Part shown: in pieces, positions 36,743-49,823 of the stretch
Layout: each line of letters begins with the position of its first letter
Position numbering within the stretch: position 1 is the stretch's first letter
Source: Clostridium caldaquaticum
GTDB taxonomy: Bacteria; Bacillota; Clostridia; Clostridiales; Clostridiaceae
DNA length: 64,000 nt
NCBI RefSeq assembly: GCF_023806125.1
Contig: NZ_JAMSKT010000019.1
Coordinates: 1-64,000 of the forward strand
Reading direction: 5' to 3'
Made by a program: the position numbers and the translations under genes
The notes under the pieces: generated by a model
What the model saw: the letters and a program-made list of their open reading frames with translations, nothing else
The model's database searches: none
What the model was told of the DNA's origin: nothing

Positions 36743-37423
36743 TCCATTCTCATCACCCTTTACAAATATACTTATATTGTATTTTATATACGTATATTTG
36801 TAAATACTTATTTTTGAGATACATCTAAGTATCCGAGAACTCCTCGGTAACTGATAATTTAGCTTTTAGTATTTTGTATTCTTACCGCAACTCTTCATAC
36901 CATTTTGCAAATATCCAAATACTCCTAATTTAGCGAATTAGTACAACCCCCTCAAGTAAAAATTCCCCAAACCGTAGTCTGAGGGAACATACAAACACAC
37001 ATGAAAAAAAGGGGCAAATTGCCCCAAGCCTTTGATTTCAAGCTATTTCTTCTCTATCTTCACGACACACTCAACGTGTGTTTTGATAGAATGATGATAC
37101 TAATACGCATTAATATAGATTTTGCGTAAAGATGAACCCCCTATAGTAAGGGGGCATCTAAAAATTGATATCTATACATTTATGCAAATAACAAATTATA
37201 ATAAGCCTTTTCATTTCGAATAAAGCATGAAAAAATATTCTAGACTTATATTTTAACCTGAATTATTCACGAATGCTATAAAAACTATGCGTAGCATGGC
37301 ATTATAACTACATTTCCTTTGTTTTTAGCTTTCACTTAAAAAGTGATAAAAAGCTATAGAAAAAAAGGCCTTAATTTGTTATGGTTAATTTGCGTAAAAC
37401 ACTTAACAAAGGAGAGACTTTTT
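36743..37423. other. Gap between IS21 and IS1380, only hairpins
   Basis: Contains a 13-bp perfect inverted repeat (36759-36771 with 36792-36804), a GGGGCA/TGCCCC hairpin with an A-run on its left (37003-37025, terminator-like on the minus strand), and a CACAC/GTGTG repeat (37066-37080). No gene. It probably is debris of mobile elements. Confidence 0.55.
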
Positions 37424-38750
37424 ATGAATAGTTTAAAAGAAAAATCACTAAATTTCAATAAAAAAATCAATTTTGATGGTGGAGATTTAACATCTGATGC
37501 AGGATTGTTTCTTTATAAAGAGTTTAATGAAAAGATAGGTTTAAGCGTAGCTATAGAAAATAATTTAAGAGTTAAAGATGATGCTAAATTTAGATATCAT
37601 ACAAATTCTGACATAGCTATTCACAAGATTTATCAAAATATATCTGGGTATCACACTGATGATAATGCCGATGATTTGATTAATGACCCAGCATTTACAG
37701 CTGTTTTAGAGAAGGGAGCATTAGCTTCTCAGCCTACAATCTCACGATTCAACAATAGATTGGCAATTGACAATGTAAAGCAGTTTGAAAAGATAAATGA
37801 GTTACTTCTGAATAATGTTTATTCAGTGGAAATGCCTAGTGAAATTATATTTGACATAGATTCTACGAATTTTGAGACTTATGGTAATCAACATGGGTCA
37901 GCGTATAATTTTCACTATTCTTCAACTGGATACCATCCATATATTAATGTTCGATGGACTAACAGGAGATTTAATTAAAGCGGAGCTTAGAGCAGGTAAC
38001 ATCTATACATCAAGGCAGATTGTAAGATTCATTGGACCAAGTTTAAAAATGTATGCAGAAAAGTATCCCTCTATGTCAAGGTTTGTAAGATGAGACAGTG
38101 GTTTTGCTAATCCAGAGCTATATAAACTGATTGAAGAAAATAAAGGCTTTTACGCTATAAGACTGAAAGCTAATGCTACTCTCTACAAAACAGCTGCTAG
38201 CATAACTGAGCGAATGGATAAGTTGTGCAAAAGTAATATTTACGATTACCAAGTTGTTTATGGTGAGATTGCCTATAAAGCTTCATCATGGGATAAGGAA
38301 AGAAGAGTGGTTGTTAAAGTTGAAAAGCCTGAAGGTGAGATGTGTTACAATTACACTTTTGTAGTCAGTAATATGGTTTCTACACCTAAAAAGATAATAA
38401 TGTTTTACTGTAACAGGGGAACCATGGAAAACTTTATTAAAGAAGGTAAAAACGGCTTTAACTTTGCTTCTATGAGCAGTTCAGAGTTTATTGCCAACGC
38501 AAATAAACTTCAAATAGCCATGCTAGCCTATAACTTTAATAATTGGTTTAGAAGATTAGTCTTATGCAAATCAATGGTATCAAGCAGAATTGAAACTATA
38601 AGAATAAAGCTTGTAAAAATAGCTGCAAAGATAGTTAAGGGTTCTAGATATTTGAATTTTAAGCTCTGCAGCACTTATGCATATAAAGATACGTTTTGGA
38701 ATACTTTAGACAATATTAATAAGCTTTCATTTTTTTCATCTTATACTTAA
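37424..38750 (+). pseudogene. IS1380-family transposase, broken
   Basis: Begins at ATG 37424 with AAAGGAGAG upstream and has the IS1380 N-terminus INFDGGDLTSDAGLFL. Two lesions: a frameshift near 37945-37950 (reading passes to FDGLTGDLIKAELRAGN) and a TGA at about 38090 where RGDSGF is expected (R-stop-DSGF), in the second DDE block. The rest (38214-38750, NRGTMENFIKEGKNGF) is intact. I found no clear terminal repeats. Confidence 0.85.
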
Positions 38751-38945
38751 AAATGTTTAGATATATTTAGGTATATTTGAAAGCACCCTACGGGTTTATG
38801 GTAGGTACTTACTTTAGTTTTGGCTCTAAAATCTAAGGTGCAAGTCAGTAGGGAAAAACTAGCGTTTTTTAAAGCATTTGAAGGCTGCCAGTTAAGAAAA
38901 AGAAGTTTTATATGAAAAATTTCTAAATTAGAACAAAAAAACAAT

Positions 38946-39004
38946 CACCAAGCTTATTTTTAATGCCATAATTTTCAAGATAGGTACTCGAAATAAACTT
39001 GGTG
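38946..39004. repeat. Imperfect inverted repeat, CACCAAG arms
   Basis: CACCAAGCTTATTT (38946-38959) pairs with AAATAAACTTGGTG (about 38990-39004) with one mismatch. It could be a terminator or an element end between the IS1380 remnant and the PadR promoter. The rest of 38751-39089 holds nothing I recognise. Confidence 0.45.
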
Positions 39005-39089
39005 AATAATTCAGGTTTAAATAATTTTTCAAATTCACCACAAAATTATTTAAAATACTTAAAAAATCTAAATTTATATTTGTACCATA

Positions 39090-39118
39090 TTGACAAATAT
39101 ATCGTCATGCGTTATATT
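39090..39118 (+). promoter_or_regulatory. Promoter of the padR-DUF2812 pair
   Basis: TTGACA (39090-39095), a 17-bp spacer and TATATT (39113-39118). The left arm of the operator repeat fills the space between the two boxes. Confidence 0.8.
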
Positions 39119-39148
39119 TGTATTACGATATAACGCATGACGATATAT
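39097..39148. promoter_or_regulatory. 21-bp perfect inverted repeat, probable PadR operator
   Basis: Arms 39097-39117 and 39128-39148, perfectly complementary over 21 bp with a 10-bp loop, core CGTCATGCG. One arm lies between -35 and -10 and the other over the start point, so a bound repressor would block transcription. Strong case for autoregulation by the PadR protein encoded downstream. Confidence 0.8.
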
Positions 39149-39170
39149 ACCTTTTTAATATTTTTAGGAG

Positions 39171-39512
39171 GTGATTGAAATATTACCAAATATTAAATAC
39201 CCTGCTTTAACAGAATCCACGTATTATATACTACTCTCACTATTTCAACCTCTGCATGGTTACGGAATTATGCAATTTGTAAGTAATATAAGCAATAGTC
39301 GTTTAGTCCTTGCACCTGGTACGCTTTATGGTGCGATTAGCAGCTTACTTGATAAGAATTGGATTAAAGTTTATAACTCTAACACAGACTCTAGGAAGAA
39401 AGAATATATTATAACTGATCTCGGTCGTGAAGTAATTGAATCTGAAATTAGCAGGTTAAAGGAGCTTTACAATAACGGTATTAAAATTGTTGGAGGTCAT
39501 GTAAATGATTAA
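39171..39512 (+). CDS. PadR-family transcriptional regulator
   Basis: 113 aa winged helix: YYILLSLFQPLHGYGIMQFV and LAPGTLYGAISSLLDKNWI (recognition region), then KEYIITDLGREVIESE, the PadR wing and C-terminal helix. It probably represses its own operon. The start is uncertain: the GTG at 39171 is part of the AGGAGGTGA ribosome site, and the codon at proper spacing is ATA (39180). The stop overlaps the next gene by 8 bp. Confidence 0.88.
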   Translation: MIEILPNIKYPALTESTYYILLSLFQPLHGYGIMQFVSNISNSRLVLAPGTLYGAISSLLDKNWIKVYNSNTDSRKKEYIITDLGREVIESEISRLKELYNNGIKIVGGHVND

Positions 39513-40071
39513 AAAGATACGAAGAAACATAATTAAAAATATATTTGTTGATTTAGAAAAAGAAGAAAAATGGCTAAATAAGATGTGTAGTGATGGATAT
39601 GCACTAAAAGATATTTCAAACGGCTATTATATTTTTGAAGATTGTAATCCTAATGAATATATATATAGGGTAGAATTTATAAAAAACGAGAATACTTATG
39701 AAAATAAAGAGTCTTACAAAAATTTTATGCAAGAAATGAATGTTGATCTTGTTTCATCTGTAGGGAGATGGCACTATTTTAGAAAAAAATCGTGTCTAGG
39801 TGAATTTGATATCTATTCTGATATTGATTCAAAAATTGAGCACTATAAGAGAATAAATATTATATGGTATATCATTGCCTTTATATTTATTTTCTCCGGG
39901 CTATCCCAGCCATTTACACTTATACAAAGTATTTTTTGGGGAACTTTAAATGTCTCTGATATAATCGTAAATCTTATACTTATAATAATTGGAGCGTATT
40001 TTCTTACTTTAGCCATACCACTTCAAAAAAAGATTTCAAGACTGTTAAAAGAAAAAAGACTACATGAATAA
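39505..40071 (+). CDS. DUF2812 membrane protein
   Basis: 188 aa. Residues 1-110 form the DUF2812 domain (EEKWLNKMCSDGYALKDISNGYYIF), followed by two membrane helices (about 118-140 and 150-172) and a basic tail. Always or often paired with a PadR regulator in Firmicutes, as here, with an 8-bp overlap. Function unknown; proposed to respond to membrane or antibiotic stress. Confidence 0.85.
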   Translation: MIKKIRRNIIKNIFVDLEKEEKWLNKMCSDGYALKDISNGYYIFEDCNPNEYIYRVEFIKNENTYENKESYKNFMQEMNVDLVSSVGRWHYFRKKSCLGEFDIYSDIDSKIEHYKRINIIWYIIAFIFIFSGLSQPFTLIQSIFWGTLNVSDIIVNLILIIIGAYFLTLAIPLQKKISRLLKEKRLHE

Positions 40072-40174
40072 TAACAATACTAAAATTTCTTATTTAAAAT
40101 CATTCTTCTCTCTGAATAGAATACAAACATTTGTGAAAATTGCATTGCGATATATAAATTAATACATTAAAAAC

Positions 40175-40222
40175 ACCCTATCGCTACTCGGCCGCCACCA
40201 ATTAATGATAGGGTATTTTTAT
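40175..40222 (+). terminator. Terminator of the padR-DUF2812 unit
   Basis: ACCCTATC (40175-40182) pairs with GATAGGGT (40207-40214), followed by ATTTTT. Confidence 0.8.
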
Positions 40223-40309
40223 AACTCTCCTCCCTCTATAATCTTTAATTTTCTTTAATATACTTATTTATTCTTAGATTTTCATTTTCAATAAAATAAA
40301 GCTAATGGA

Positions 40310-40480
40310 TATCCACAATTCTCAGGTGGTCTACCCTCCCATGTCTCGCAGGATCATCGTCCCAAAATTCCTTCGTTCAACCTATCCGTGAGGTGGATGT
40401 CAGTTATGCTCCTTTGCAGGGTCTATGCCCGTATGGTGATTTATACTACCGACTACTCCAAGCTTCATTTATCAAAGAAC
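40310..40480. other. GC-richer relic of unknown origin
   Basis: About 45-50% GC in a 28% GC setting, with CCTCCCATGTCTCGCAGG and GCAGGGTCTATGCCCG. Neither strand gives a long frame. I do not recognise it; it may be a fragment of a mobile element or a decayed RNA gene. Confidence 0.3.
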
Positions 40481-40544
40481 TACAATCTAAAAATCTGTTG
40501 ATAATTTATATTTAAATAATAATTATACATATTTATTAAGCAGC

Positions 40545-40732
40545 TTTGCCTGTAACTTCTGGATGTTTTATATCATTTATCAATTTCTGTGGATTATAAG
40601 CAACACCTTTTTATTTTTTAAAATCAGATCAAAAATCTGATTAAGATTTAAATCCTTAAAACAATCTGGTTCATCTATACACCTTTTTTGATCATACTGC
40701 TCTTTAGTCTTAAAAAGAATACTGTAAAACAT
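40545..40732 (-). pseudogene. Short fragment resembling a MutS-like gene start
   Basis: ATG at 40732 with GGGAGGT upstream encodes about 50 aa: MFYSILFKTKEQYDQ and EPDCFKDLNLNQIFDLI, which look like the N-terminus of clostridial MutS-related ATPases. The frame then breaks; a frameshifted tail reads YNPQKLINDIKHPEVTGKAA. Assignment is from memory of that family and weak. Confidence 0.4.
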
Positions 40733-40918
40733 ATAAACGACCTCCCTTTATCATAGATAGAAAGTTATGGTTAGTCTTTACTCTTACAACTCTATACAAA
40801 CTTATCCGATCTCATTATTATGCCTACAATTTTTCTAATATTAATTATATAAATCATTTAATTCCTGTTTTATAGTAGGATAAATATAACTAATAGCAGT
40901 TGTAATTAAATACAAAAA

Positions 40919-40952
40919 ACTCCTGCAAATGTTTTAAAACATTTGCAGGAGT
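40919..40952 (-). terminator. 34-bp perfect palindrome, terminator-like
   Basis: ACTCCTGCAAATG, loop TTTTAAAA and its complement, with a U-run (from CAAAAAA) in the minus direction. It lies 220 bp after the chemoreceptor-like gene. About 150 bp further (41089-41120) is a short piece similar to the IS66 end block (TTTTGTTCTATGATGT). Confidence 0.6.
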
Positions 40953-41169
40953 CATTAGCTTATAAGCATTTTTAGACGAACTCCATCGCCTATTAATTTT
41001 CAATTCTAAAATAATTTTAACACCATATTTTTTTTAAGTCAACAAAAATTCCATATATTACATTAATCATTTAAAGTGCCTTCATAAAATATTTTGTTCT
41101 ATGATGTACTGTCAAATGTATGTCTATATTTTTTATATACATTACTGTAAATGGTTAACCACATTTATA

Positions 41170-42006
41170 TTATAATTTCTTTGATAAATTATTTAGTTTG
41201 TGCGCAGAAGAATTTAATTCCTGTAGTGCAACAGCAATTTGTTCAATAACAGTTGCTTTTGCTTGGAATATTTCATTTGATTCATTAATTTTTGAATGAA
41301 TACTATTAATTAAAGTTACAATATTCTTAAGAACATCATCAATTTTTTTTATAGATTCACTAGTTGTTCCAGAAAGCTTTCTAATTTCTTTTGCAACTAC
41401 ATTAAAACCTTTTCCTGCTTCACCAGCTCTTGAAGCTTCTATAGCTGCATTTAAACCAAGCATATTTGTTTGAGCAGAAATACCCTGAATAAATTTCAAA
41501 ATATCATCGGTATTTTTTGAACTTTTTTCAGCCTCTTGAACTTGAGTAGAAATTTCAATATTCATATTTAATACTTTTTGAATAGCAGTTGATAAATCAT
41601 TGATTTCAGAAGATATTTTTTCTAGAGTATAATATAAAGTATTAGCAATTGTTTTTAGTTCAGAACTCGTTTCTAAGCTTTTACCTAATACAATACACCC
41701 AACCACTTTATTGGAATCATCCTTTACTGGAACAGCATAGGATCTAAATGGTACACCATAAACTTCTTTTGGTACATCAGCAACAATAATTTCTCCAGAT
41801 TGTATTGCTTTATGTACAGCACCACCAGATGGAATTTTATCACCTTCTTTTGATTTTAAAACTAAAGTTTTTCCTTGTTGAACTTTTAAAAATATATCAG
41901 TATTAGATATACCAAAGGCGACATCTTCATCAAACATATTTTTTAAATATGGCAAAACCATATTAAACGAATTTAAAACTTCATTATCAAAAATATTATT
42001 ATTCAA
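41170..42006 (-). CDS. Soluble methyl-accepting chemotaxis-like protein
   Basis: 278 aa without membrane segments. The N-terminal 115 residues form a small sensor domain (PSGGAVHKAIQSGEII, FRSYAVPVKDDSNKVVGCIV), followed by a short MCP signalling helical hairpin with the tip QTNMLGLNAAIEASRAGEAG and VVAKEIRKLS. The hairpin is much shorter than in transmembrane receptors. It could bind CheW/CheA in a cytosolic array or act in another signalling path. GGAGGTG ribosome site. Confidence 0.85.
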   Translation of the reverse strand: MNNNIFDNEVLNSFNMVLPYLKNMFDEDVAFGISNTDIFLKVQQGKTLVLKSKEGDKIPSGGAVHKAIQSGEIIVADVPKEVYGVPFRSYAVPVKDDSNKVVGCIVLGKSLETSSELKTIANTLYYTLEKISSEINDLSTAIQKVLNMNIEISTQVQEAEKSSKNTDDILKFIQGISAQTNMLGLNAAIEASRAGEAGKGFNVVAKEIRKLSGTTSESIKKIDDVLKNIVTLINSIHSKINESNEIFQAKATVIEQIAVALQELNSSAHKLNNLSKKL

Positions 42007-42131
42007 TTAAAACACCTCCAATATATAAGCTACTTCTTTTATACCTTACTCTTTTAAGTTTTTTCATCCTAATGTCTTAACTAAATGACATTACCGAAAA
42101 AGGGAAAATTTTCATTGACAATAACAGGGAG

Positions 42132-42175
42132 CACTTAAAAAAAGTAGACCGCAATTGCAGTCTACTTTTAAGTGT
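42132..42175 (-). terminator. Terminator of the PFOR gene
   Basis: CACTTAAAA...GTAGAC and GTCTACTTTTAAGTG form a long stem (core 42140-42149 with 42160-42169). Confidence 0.8.
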
Positions 42176-42179
42176 CAGC

Positions 42180-45707
<3,528 letters not shown>

Positions 45708-45812
45708 CTATAAAAAATTTAAAATTGATACAGAAACATAAACCATTTAAAACAAAATACCAAATACCTAGTCTTTTGCAACATTAAATAAAATAGTACA
45801 GGCCCAATTTCT

Positions 45813-45840
45813 ATTATATACTATTATTTTAATAATTCAA
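45813..45840 (-). promoter_or_regulatory. Promoter of the PFOR gene
   Basis: TTGAAT (45835-45840), a 16-bp spacer and TATAAT (45813-45818) on the minus strand, leaving a leader of about 115 nt. I saw no clear Rex palindrome. Confidence 0.6.
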
Positions 45841-45897
45841 CCAAATTGTCACTATATTTTTGCTTTTTAAAACAATTTTTTATACGTATACATAAAT

Positions 45898-45929
45898 AAA
45901 CTCTCTCTTATAAAGCTAAGAGAGAGTTT
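45898..45929. terminator. Terminator of the LysM-CAP gene
   Basis: AAACTCTCTCTTA (45898-45910) pairs perfectly with 45917-45929. Confidence 0.75.
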
Positions 45930-45945
45930 GTGAAATTTTTGTTAA

Positions 45946-46557
45946 TTATTTTGCAATAAACATCTGAGTCCAATAAATACTTCCATCTTTAGCCACACCA
46001 ACACCAATTTCTGTATACTCTGCCTTTAATATATTTGCTCTATGACCTGGAGAATTCATCCAAGCAGTCATAACTTCTTGGGGGGTTCTTTGTCCCATAG
46101 CTATATTTTCACCAGCAGTTCTGTAAACTATTCCAAAGTGCTGCATCATTTGAAATGGTGAACCATAAGTTGGGGACTGATGGGAAAAGTAATTTTTATT
46201 CTTCATATCCTGAGATTTATATCTGGCAACTCTAGAAAGTTCCCAATTTGCTGCTAAAGGCTTAAGCCCATACTTGCTTCTTTCTACATTAACCAATCTT
46301 ATAACCTCGTTTTCAAGCTTTTTAATATCATCGATGTTTGGTATGCTGAGCTTTTGTCCAGGATATATAAGACTTGGATTTTTAATCTGAGGATTAGCAC
46401 TTATAATTTCAGATACTCCTATTTGGTATCTTACTGCTATTTTCCACATGCTGTCTCCTGATTTAACTGTGTAACTTATATTTTGTGCATTTACTACAGT
46501 TTTTGCACAAAAGACTAATAAAAAACTGAACATAATTGTACAAATTTTTTTCATCAC
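45946..46557 (-). CDS. Secreted LysM-CAP domain protein
   Basis: 203 aa. Signal peptide (1-25, ending VNAQ), a LysM domain (about 28-73, YTVKSGDSMWKIAVRYQIG...YPGQKLSIP) that binds peptidoglycan, then a CAP/SCP domain (82-203) with HQSPTYGSPFQMM, AGENIAMG and WMNSPGHRANIL. Similar to YkwD and SafA-like proteins of spore-formers; possibly found in the spore coat or cell wall. Activity of the CAP domain in bacteria is mostly unknown. Confidence 0.9.
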   Translation of the reverse strand: MMKKICTIMFSFLLVFCAKTVVNAQNISYTVKSGDSMWKIAVRYQIGVSEIISANPQIKNPSLIYPGQKLSIPNIDDIKKLENEVIRLVNVERSKYGLKPLAANWELSRVARYKSQDMKNKNYFSHQSPTYGSPFQMMQHFGIVYRTAGENIAMGQRTPQEVMTAWMNSPGHRANILKAEYTEIGVGVAKDGSIYWTQMFIAK

Positions 46558-46651
46558 TTATCACCTCAACTATATTCTTAATAAATTTCATATTATTTAT
46601 TTTAATTTTTAATGGCTATATAGATAAATATTGCTATAAATGTTATTTTTA

Positions 46652-46690
46652 AATTAAAAAAGACTTTACAATTAACTAAAATTGTAAAGC
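46652..46690 (-). terminator. Terminator of the beta-CASP gene
   Basis: CTTTACAAT (46664-46672) pairs with ATTGTAAAG (46681-46689), with a U-run in the minus direction. Confidence 0.75.
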
Positions 46691-46705
46691 CTTCCTTAAA
46701 ATATT

Positions 46706-48223
46706 TTATTCTTCCAATACTTTTTTTATTTTTTGCAATAAAATTTCCTTATCCATTTCATCGATATCTTTTAATGAATCTAAAAGCTTAATAATTTTTT
46801 CTTTTACATCAACAGTTGCCTTACCATCATATTTGTTAATTATATATCTTTCTCCATACTTCATTATTCTTGCATTAAAACCTTTAGATTCTAGTAAATT
46901 TTTAAAGCTGTCCTGTACTTCACTATCACCATGAACTAAAAGAATTTCTTTAGGCTTTTTCTTAAAACCTTCCACCCACTCTAATAAGCCATTTCTGTCA
47001 GCATGACCCGATAGACCCTGTAAAACATGAATTTCAGCATTCACCGCAATTTCTTCACCAAAAATTTTAACTTTCTTAGCTCCACTAATTATAGCTCTTC
47101 CAAGAGTACCTTCTGCTTGGTATCCTACAAATACAATTGAACATTCCTTTCTCCAAAGATTATGCTTTAAATGATGTTTTATTCTTCCTGCCTCGCACAT
47201 CCCGCTTGCAGATATTATTAAAGCACCGCTTTGTATTTTATTTATCCTTGCTGAATCTTCTGGTGAACTAGTAAAAATTAATCCTTCAAAATCTAAGGGA
47301 TTATCACCTTTATCAATAAGCTTTTTTGCTTCTTCATCAAATATATTACTATATTTTTGAAATATTTTTGTTGATTCAGAAGCTAAAGGACTGTCCACAT
47401 AAACAGTTAGGTTTTTTAGTGTGTCATTTTCAACATACTTATTAATAACATAAAGCACCTCTTGAGTTCTCCCTACTGCAAAAGAAGGTATTATAACATT
47501 TCCACCCCTTTTGAAAGTAGTTTTTATAATATTTACAAGCTGTCCAAATTCATCGTTTATATTATCATGAAGCCTATCTCCATAAGTGGTTTCCATAATT
47601 ACATAATCTGCGTAGTCTATTTTAGAAGGATCTTTAATAAGAGGTAAATTTTTATTACCCAAATCACCGCTGTATACAAGCTTAACTTCACCTTTATCCT
47701 TATCCTTTATCTTTATTTCAACAGATGAAGAGCCTAAAAGATGTCCTGCATCTTTAAATCTGATTTTAAAACCTTCAAAAAGTTCAATCCATTTATCATA
47801 CTCACAGCTTCTAAATAGATAAATTGAGAGTTCCGCTATTTTAGCAGTATATAAAGGTTCTATTGGTTCCAAACCCTGTCTTATTCTCTTTCTGTTTTTC
47901 CACTCTGTTTCCATCTCCATTATATGACCGCTGTCTGGAAGCATAACACTACAAAGATCTCTTGTGGCTTCTGTACATATAACTTCCCCTTTAAAGCCTC
48001 TCTTATAAAGAAGAGGAATTCTACCGCTGTGGTCTATATGAGCATGAGTCAATATAACAAAGTCTATTTCTTTTGGATTAAAATCAAAATCTTCGTTTCC
48101 CCTCTCCTTTTCATCTTTTCCTTGATAAAGTCCGCAGTCAACTAAAACATTCTTCTCGTTAACTTTTATTAAGTGGCAAGAACCAGTAACACAACCAGCA
48201 GCTCCGTAAAATTGTAGTTTCAT
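46706..48223 (-). CDS. MBL-fold/beta-CASP RNA-processing-type hydrolase
   Basis: 505 aa. The metallo-beta-lactamase domain has THAHIDHSG (H60, H62, D64, H65) and GHLLGSSS and YSGDLG, then the beta-CASP insertion (PSFAVGRTQEVLY, ISASGMCEAGRIKHHL) and a last histidine in SGHADRNG. This is the CPSF-73/YSH1-like bacterial family, which acts as an RNA endo- or exonuclease. It is different from RNase J. Start 48223 has GGGAGGAAG; a frame to 48241 exists. The C-terminal 70 residues are a charged extension. Confidence 0.85.
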   Translation of the reverse strand: MKLQFYGAAGCVTGSCHLIKVNEKNVLVDCGLYQGKDEKERGNEDFDFNPKEIDFVILTHAHIDHSGRIPLLYKRGFKGEVICTEATRDLCSVMLPDSGHIMEMETEWKNRKRIRQGLEPIEPLYTAKIAELSIYLFRSCEYDKWIELFEGFKIRFKDAGHLLGSSSVEIKIKDKDKGEVKLVYSGDLGNKNLPLIKDPSKIDYADYVIMETTYGDRLHDNINDEFGQLVNIIKTTFKRGGNVIIPSFAVGRTQEVLYVINKYVENDTLKNLTVYVDSPLASESTKIFQKYSNIFDEEAKKLIDKGDNPLDFEGLIFTSSPEDSARINKIQSGALIISASGMCEAGRIKHHLKHNLWRKECSIVFVGYQAEGTLGRAIISGAKKVKIFGEEIAVNAEIHVLQGLSGHADRNGLLEWVEGFKKKPKEILLVHGDSEVQDSFKNLLESKGFNARIMKYGERYIINKYDGKATVDVKEKIIKLLDSLKDIDEMDKEILLQKIKKVLEE

Positions 48224-48276
48224 TTCGCTTCCTCCCAGCAATTTATTACTTTATATTTGTATTATATTAAAATAAC

Positions 48277-48310
48277 TTAAAACAAAACCCTAGACTGTAA
48301 AGTTTAGGGC
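48277..48310 (-). terminator. Terminator of murG
   Basis: CCCTAAAC and GTCTAGGG stem around TTTACA, followed by TTTTGTTTT on the minus strand. Confidence 0.75.
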
Positions 48311-48318
48311 TTATTTTA

Positions 48319-49392
48319 TTATTTTCGGCTATATTGAAGTATAAGCTTCACTATTGGTTCTACTCCATTACTATATTTACTGTTTAACATATTTTTTACG
48401 TAATTTTCTTTATTGTTATATAGTTCTTCTAAACTTTTTAAAAAGCTTTTATTATCTAAAGCTTCTTCCTTTAAAACCATACTGAATCCACTCTTTTCAA
48501 AAGATTCCGCATTTAAAATCTGATCTCCTCTGCTAGACTTTGCTGAAAGCGGTATTAATAAATTAGGTTTTTTAAGTGCAAGTAGCTCAAAAATTGAGTT
48601 TGCACCAGCTCTTGATACTACAATATCTGCTGAAGCCATTAAATGAGGAAGTTCTTCACTTACATATTCAAATTGCTTATATCCATTTTTCACATTATAA
48701 TTATCTTCTACATTATTTTTTCCACATATATGAATTATGTTATAACTTTTGAGCAATACATCTATGTTACTTCTAACAATCTCATTTATAACCTTAGCAC
48801 CTAAGCTTCCACCTATAATAAGCAGTACTGGCTTATTATCATTAAATCCACATATTTTTAATCCTTTAATTTTACTTCCTTCTAATAATTCCTTTCTTAT
48901 AGGTGTTCCTGTCAGCACTGCTTTGTTCTTATTTAATTTTTTTAAGGCTTCGGGAAAGGTAGCACAAATTTTAGTACAATAAGGAATAGAAAGCTTATTT
49001 GCAAGTCCTGGAGTTATATCAGACTCATGTGCAATTACAGGAATTTTATTTAAATAAGCTGCTAATACTACAGGTACAGCTACAAAACCTCCCTTTGAAA
49101 ACACTATGTTTGGTTTTTCTTTTTTTATTATATCATAGGCCTGTTTAATTCCTTTTAAAACCCTGAAAGGATCTGTAAAATTTTTTATATCGAAATATCT
49201 TCTAAGTTTACCACTGACTATTATATGATATTTAATATTATGCTGTTCTATAATTCTTCTTTCTATACCATCAGCAGTACCAATATATTCTATATCATAC
49301 CCTTCTTCTTTAAGCCTTGGAATAAGCGCAAGATTTGGAGTAACATGTCCTGCTGAACCTCCACCTGTCATTATTATCTTTTTAGTATTCAA
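48319..49392 (-). CDS. murG: MurG, undecaprenyl-PP-MurNAc-pentapeptide GlcNAc transferase
   Basis: 357 aa, GT28 family. It transfers GlcNAc from UDP-GlcNAc to lipid I to make lipid II at the inner face of the membrane. The glycine loops [15 protein letters not shown] (11-25) and [13 protein letters not shown] (about 195) and the UDP-GlcNAc region [23 protein letters not shown] are clear. Here it stands alone and not in a division and cell-wall cluster. Confidence 0.95.
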   Translation of the reverse strand: MNTKKIIMTGGGSAGHVTPNLALIPRLKEEGYDIEYIGTADGIERRIIEQHNIKYHIIVSGKLRRYFDIKNFTDPFRVLKGIKQAYDIIKKEKPNIVFSKGGFVAVPVVLAAYLNKIPVIAHESDITPGLANKLSIPYCTKICATFPEALKKLNKNKAVLTGTPIRKELLEGSKIKGLKICGFNDNKPVLLIIGGSLGAKVINEIVRSNIDVLLKSYNIIHICGKNNVEDNYNVKNGYKQFEYVSEELPHLMASADIVVSRAGANSIFELLALKKPNLLIPLSAKSSRGDQILNAESFEKSGFSMVLKEEALDNKSFLKSLEELYNNKENYVKNMLNSKYSNGVEPIVKLILQYSRK

Positions 49393-49583
49393 TATACCAT
49401 CTCCTAGACATTTAGTTGTTGCTTACTAATTATATAATATACTAAGTATTTATTTTTTGAATATAATAAAATAAAATTTTAAAAAACAATTAATTTTTTA
49501 ACTCCAATACCTATATTACACTAAAATAATTATTTTTTAAATGGACAATATATTATTACAAACATAAAAAGGAGGAATGCAAA

Positions 49584-49775
49584 ATGTCAAGAAACAACAG
49601 AATATTAGTTCCACAAGCTAAAGCTAGTTTAGATAAATTTAAAATGGAAGCTGCTAGAGAAGTAGGTGTTAATCTTAAAGAAGGCTACAACGGAGATTTA
49701 ACAGCTAGAGAAAATGGTTCAGTAGGCGGTCAAATGGTTAAGAAAATGGTTGAAGCTTACGAAAGAAATTTATAA
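49584..49775 (+). CDS. Small acid-soluble spore protein, alpha/beta type
   Basis: 63 aa with ASLDKFKMEAAREVGV (including the GPR-cleavage region) and GDLTARENGSVGGQMVKKM. It coats and protects DNA in the dormant spore. An AAAGGAGGA site precedes the start. A sigmaG promoter is expected in 49440-49570 but I could not fix it. Confidence 0.95.
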   Translation: MSRNNRILVPQAKASLDKFKMEAAREVGVNLKEGYNGDLTARENGSVGGQMVKKMVEAYERNL

Positions 49776-49793
49776 TAAATTTTTTTACAAAAT

Positions 49794-49822
49794 AAGCACA
49801 TGGATTTGTAATCCTTGTGCTT
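49794..49822. terminator. Terminator shared by the SASP and histidine kinase genes
   Basis: AAGCACATGGATT (49794-49806) pairs with AATCCTTGTGCTT (49810-49822), followed by TTTT; it lies between convergent genes. Confidence 0.85.
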
Positions 49823-49823
49823 T

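Noticed and set aside
40919-40952. CRISPR-like repeat
   Set aside because: It is a single palindrome with a U-tract, so a terminator; no repeated units with spacers exist in the window.
49440-49583. sigmaG promoter of the SASP gene
   Set aside because: Expected from biology, but no box pair with correct spacing stands out in this AT-rich stretch.
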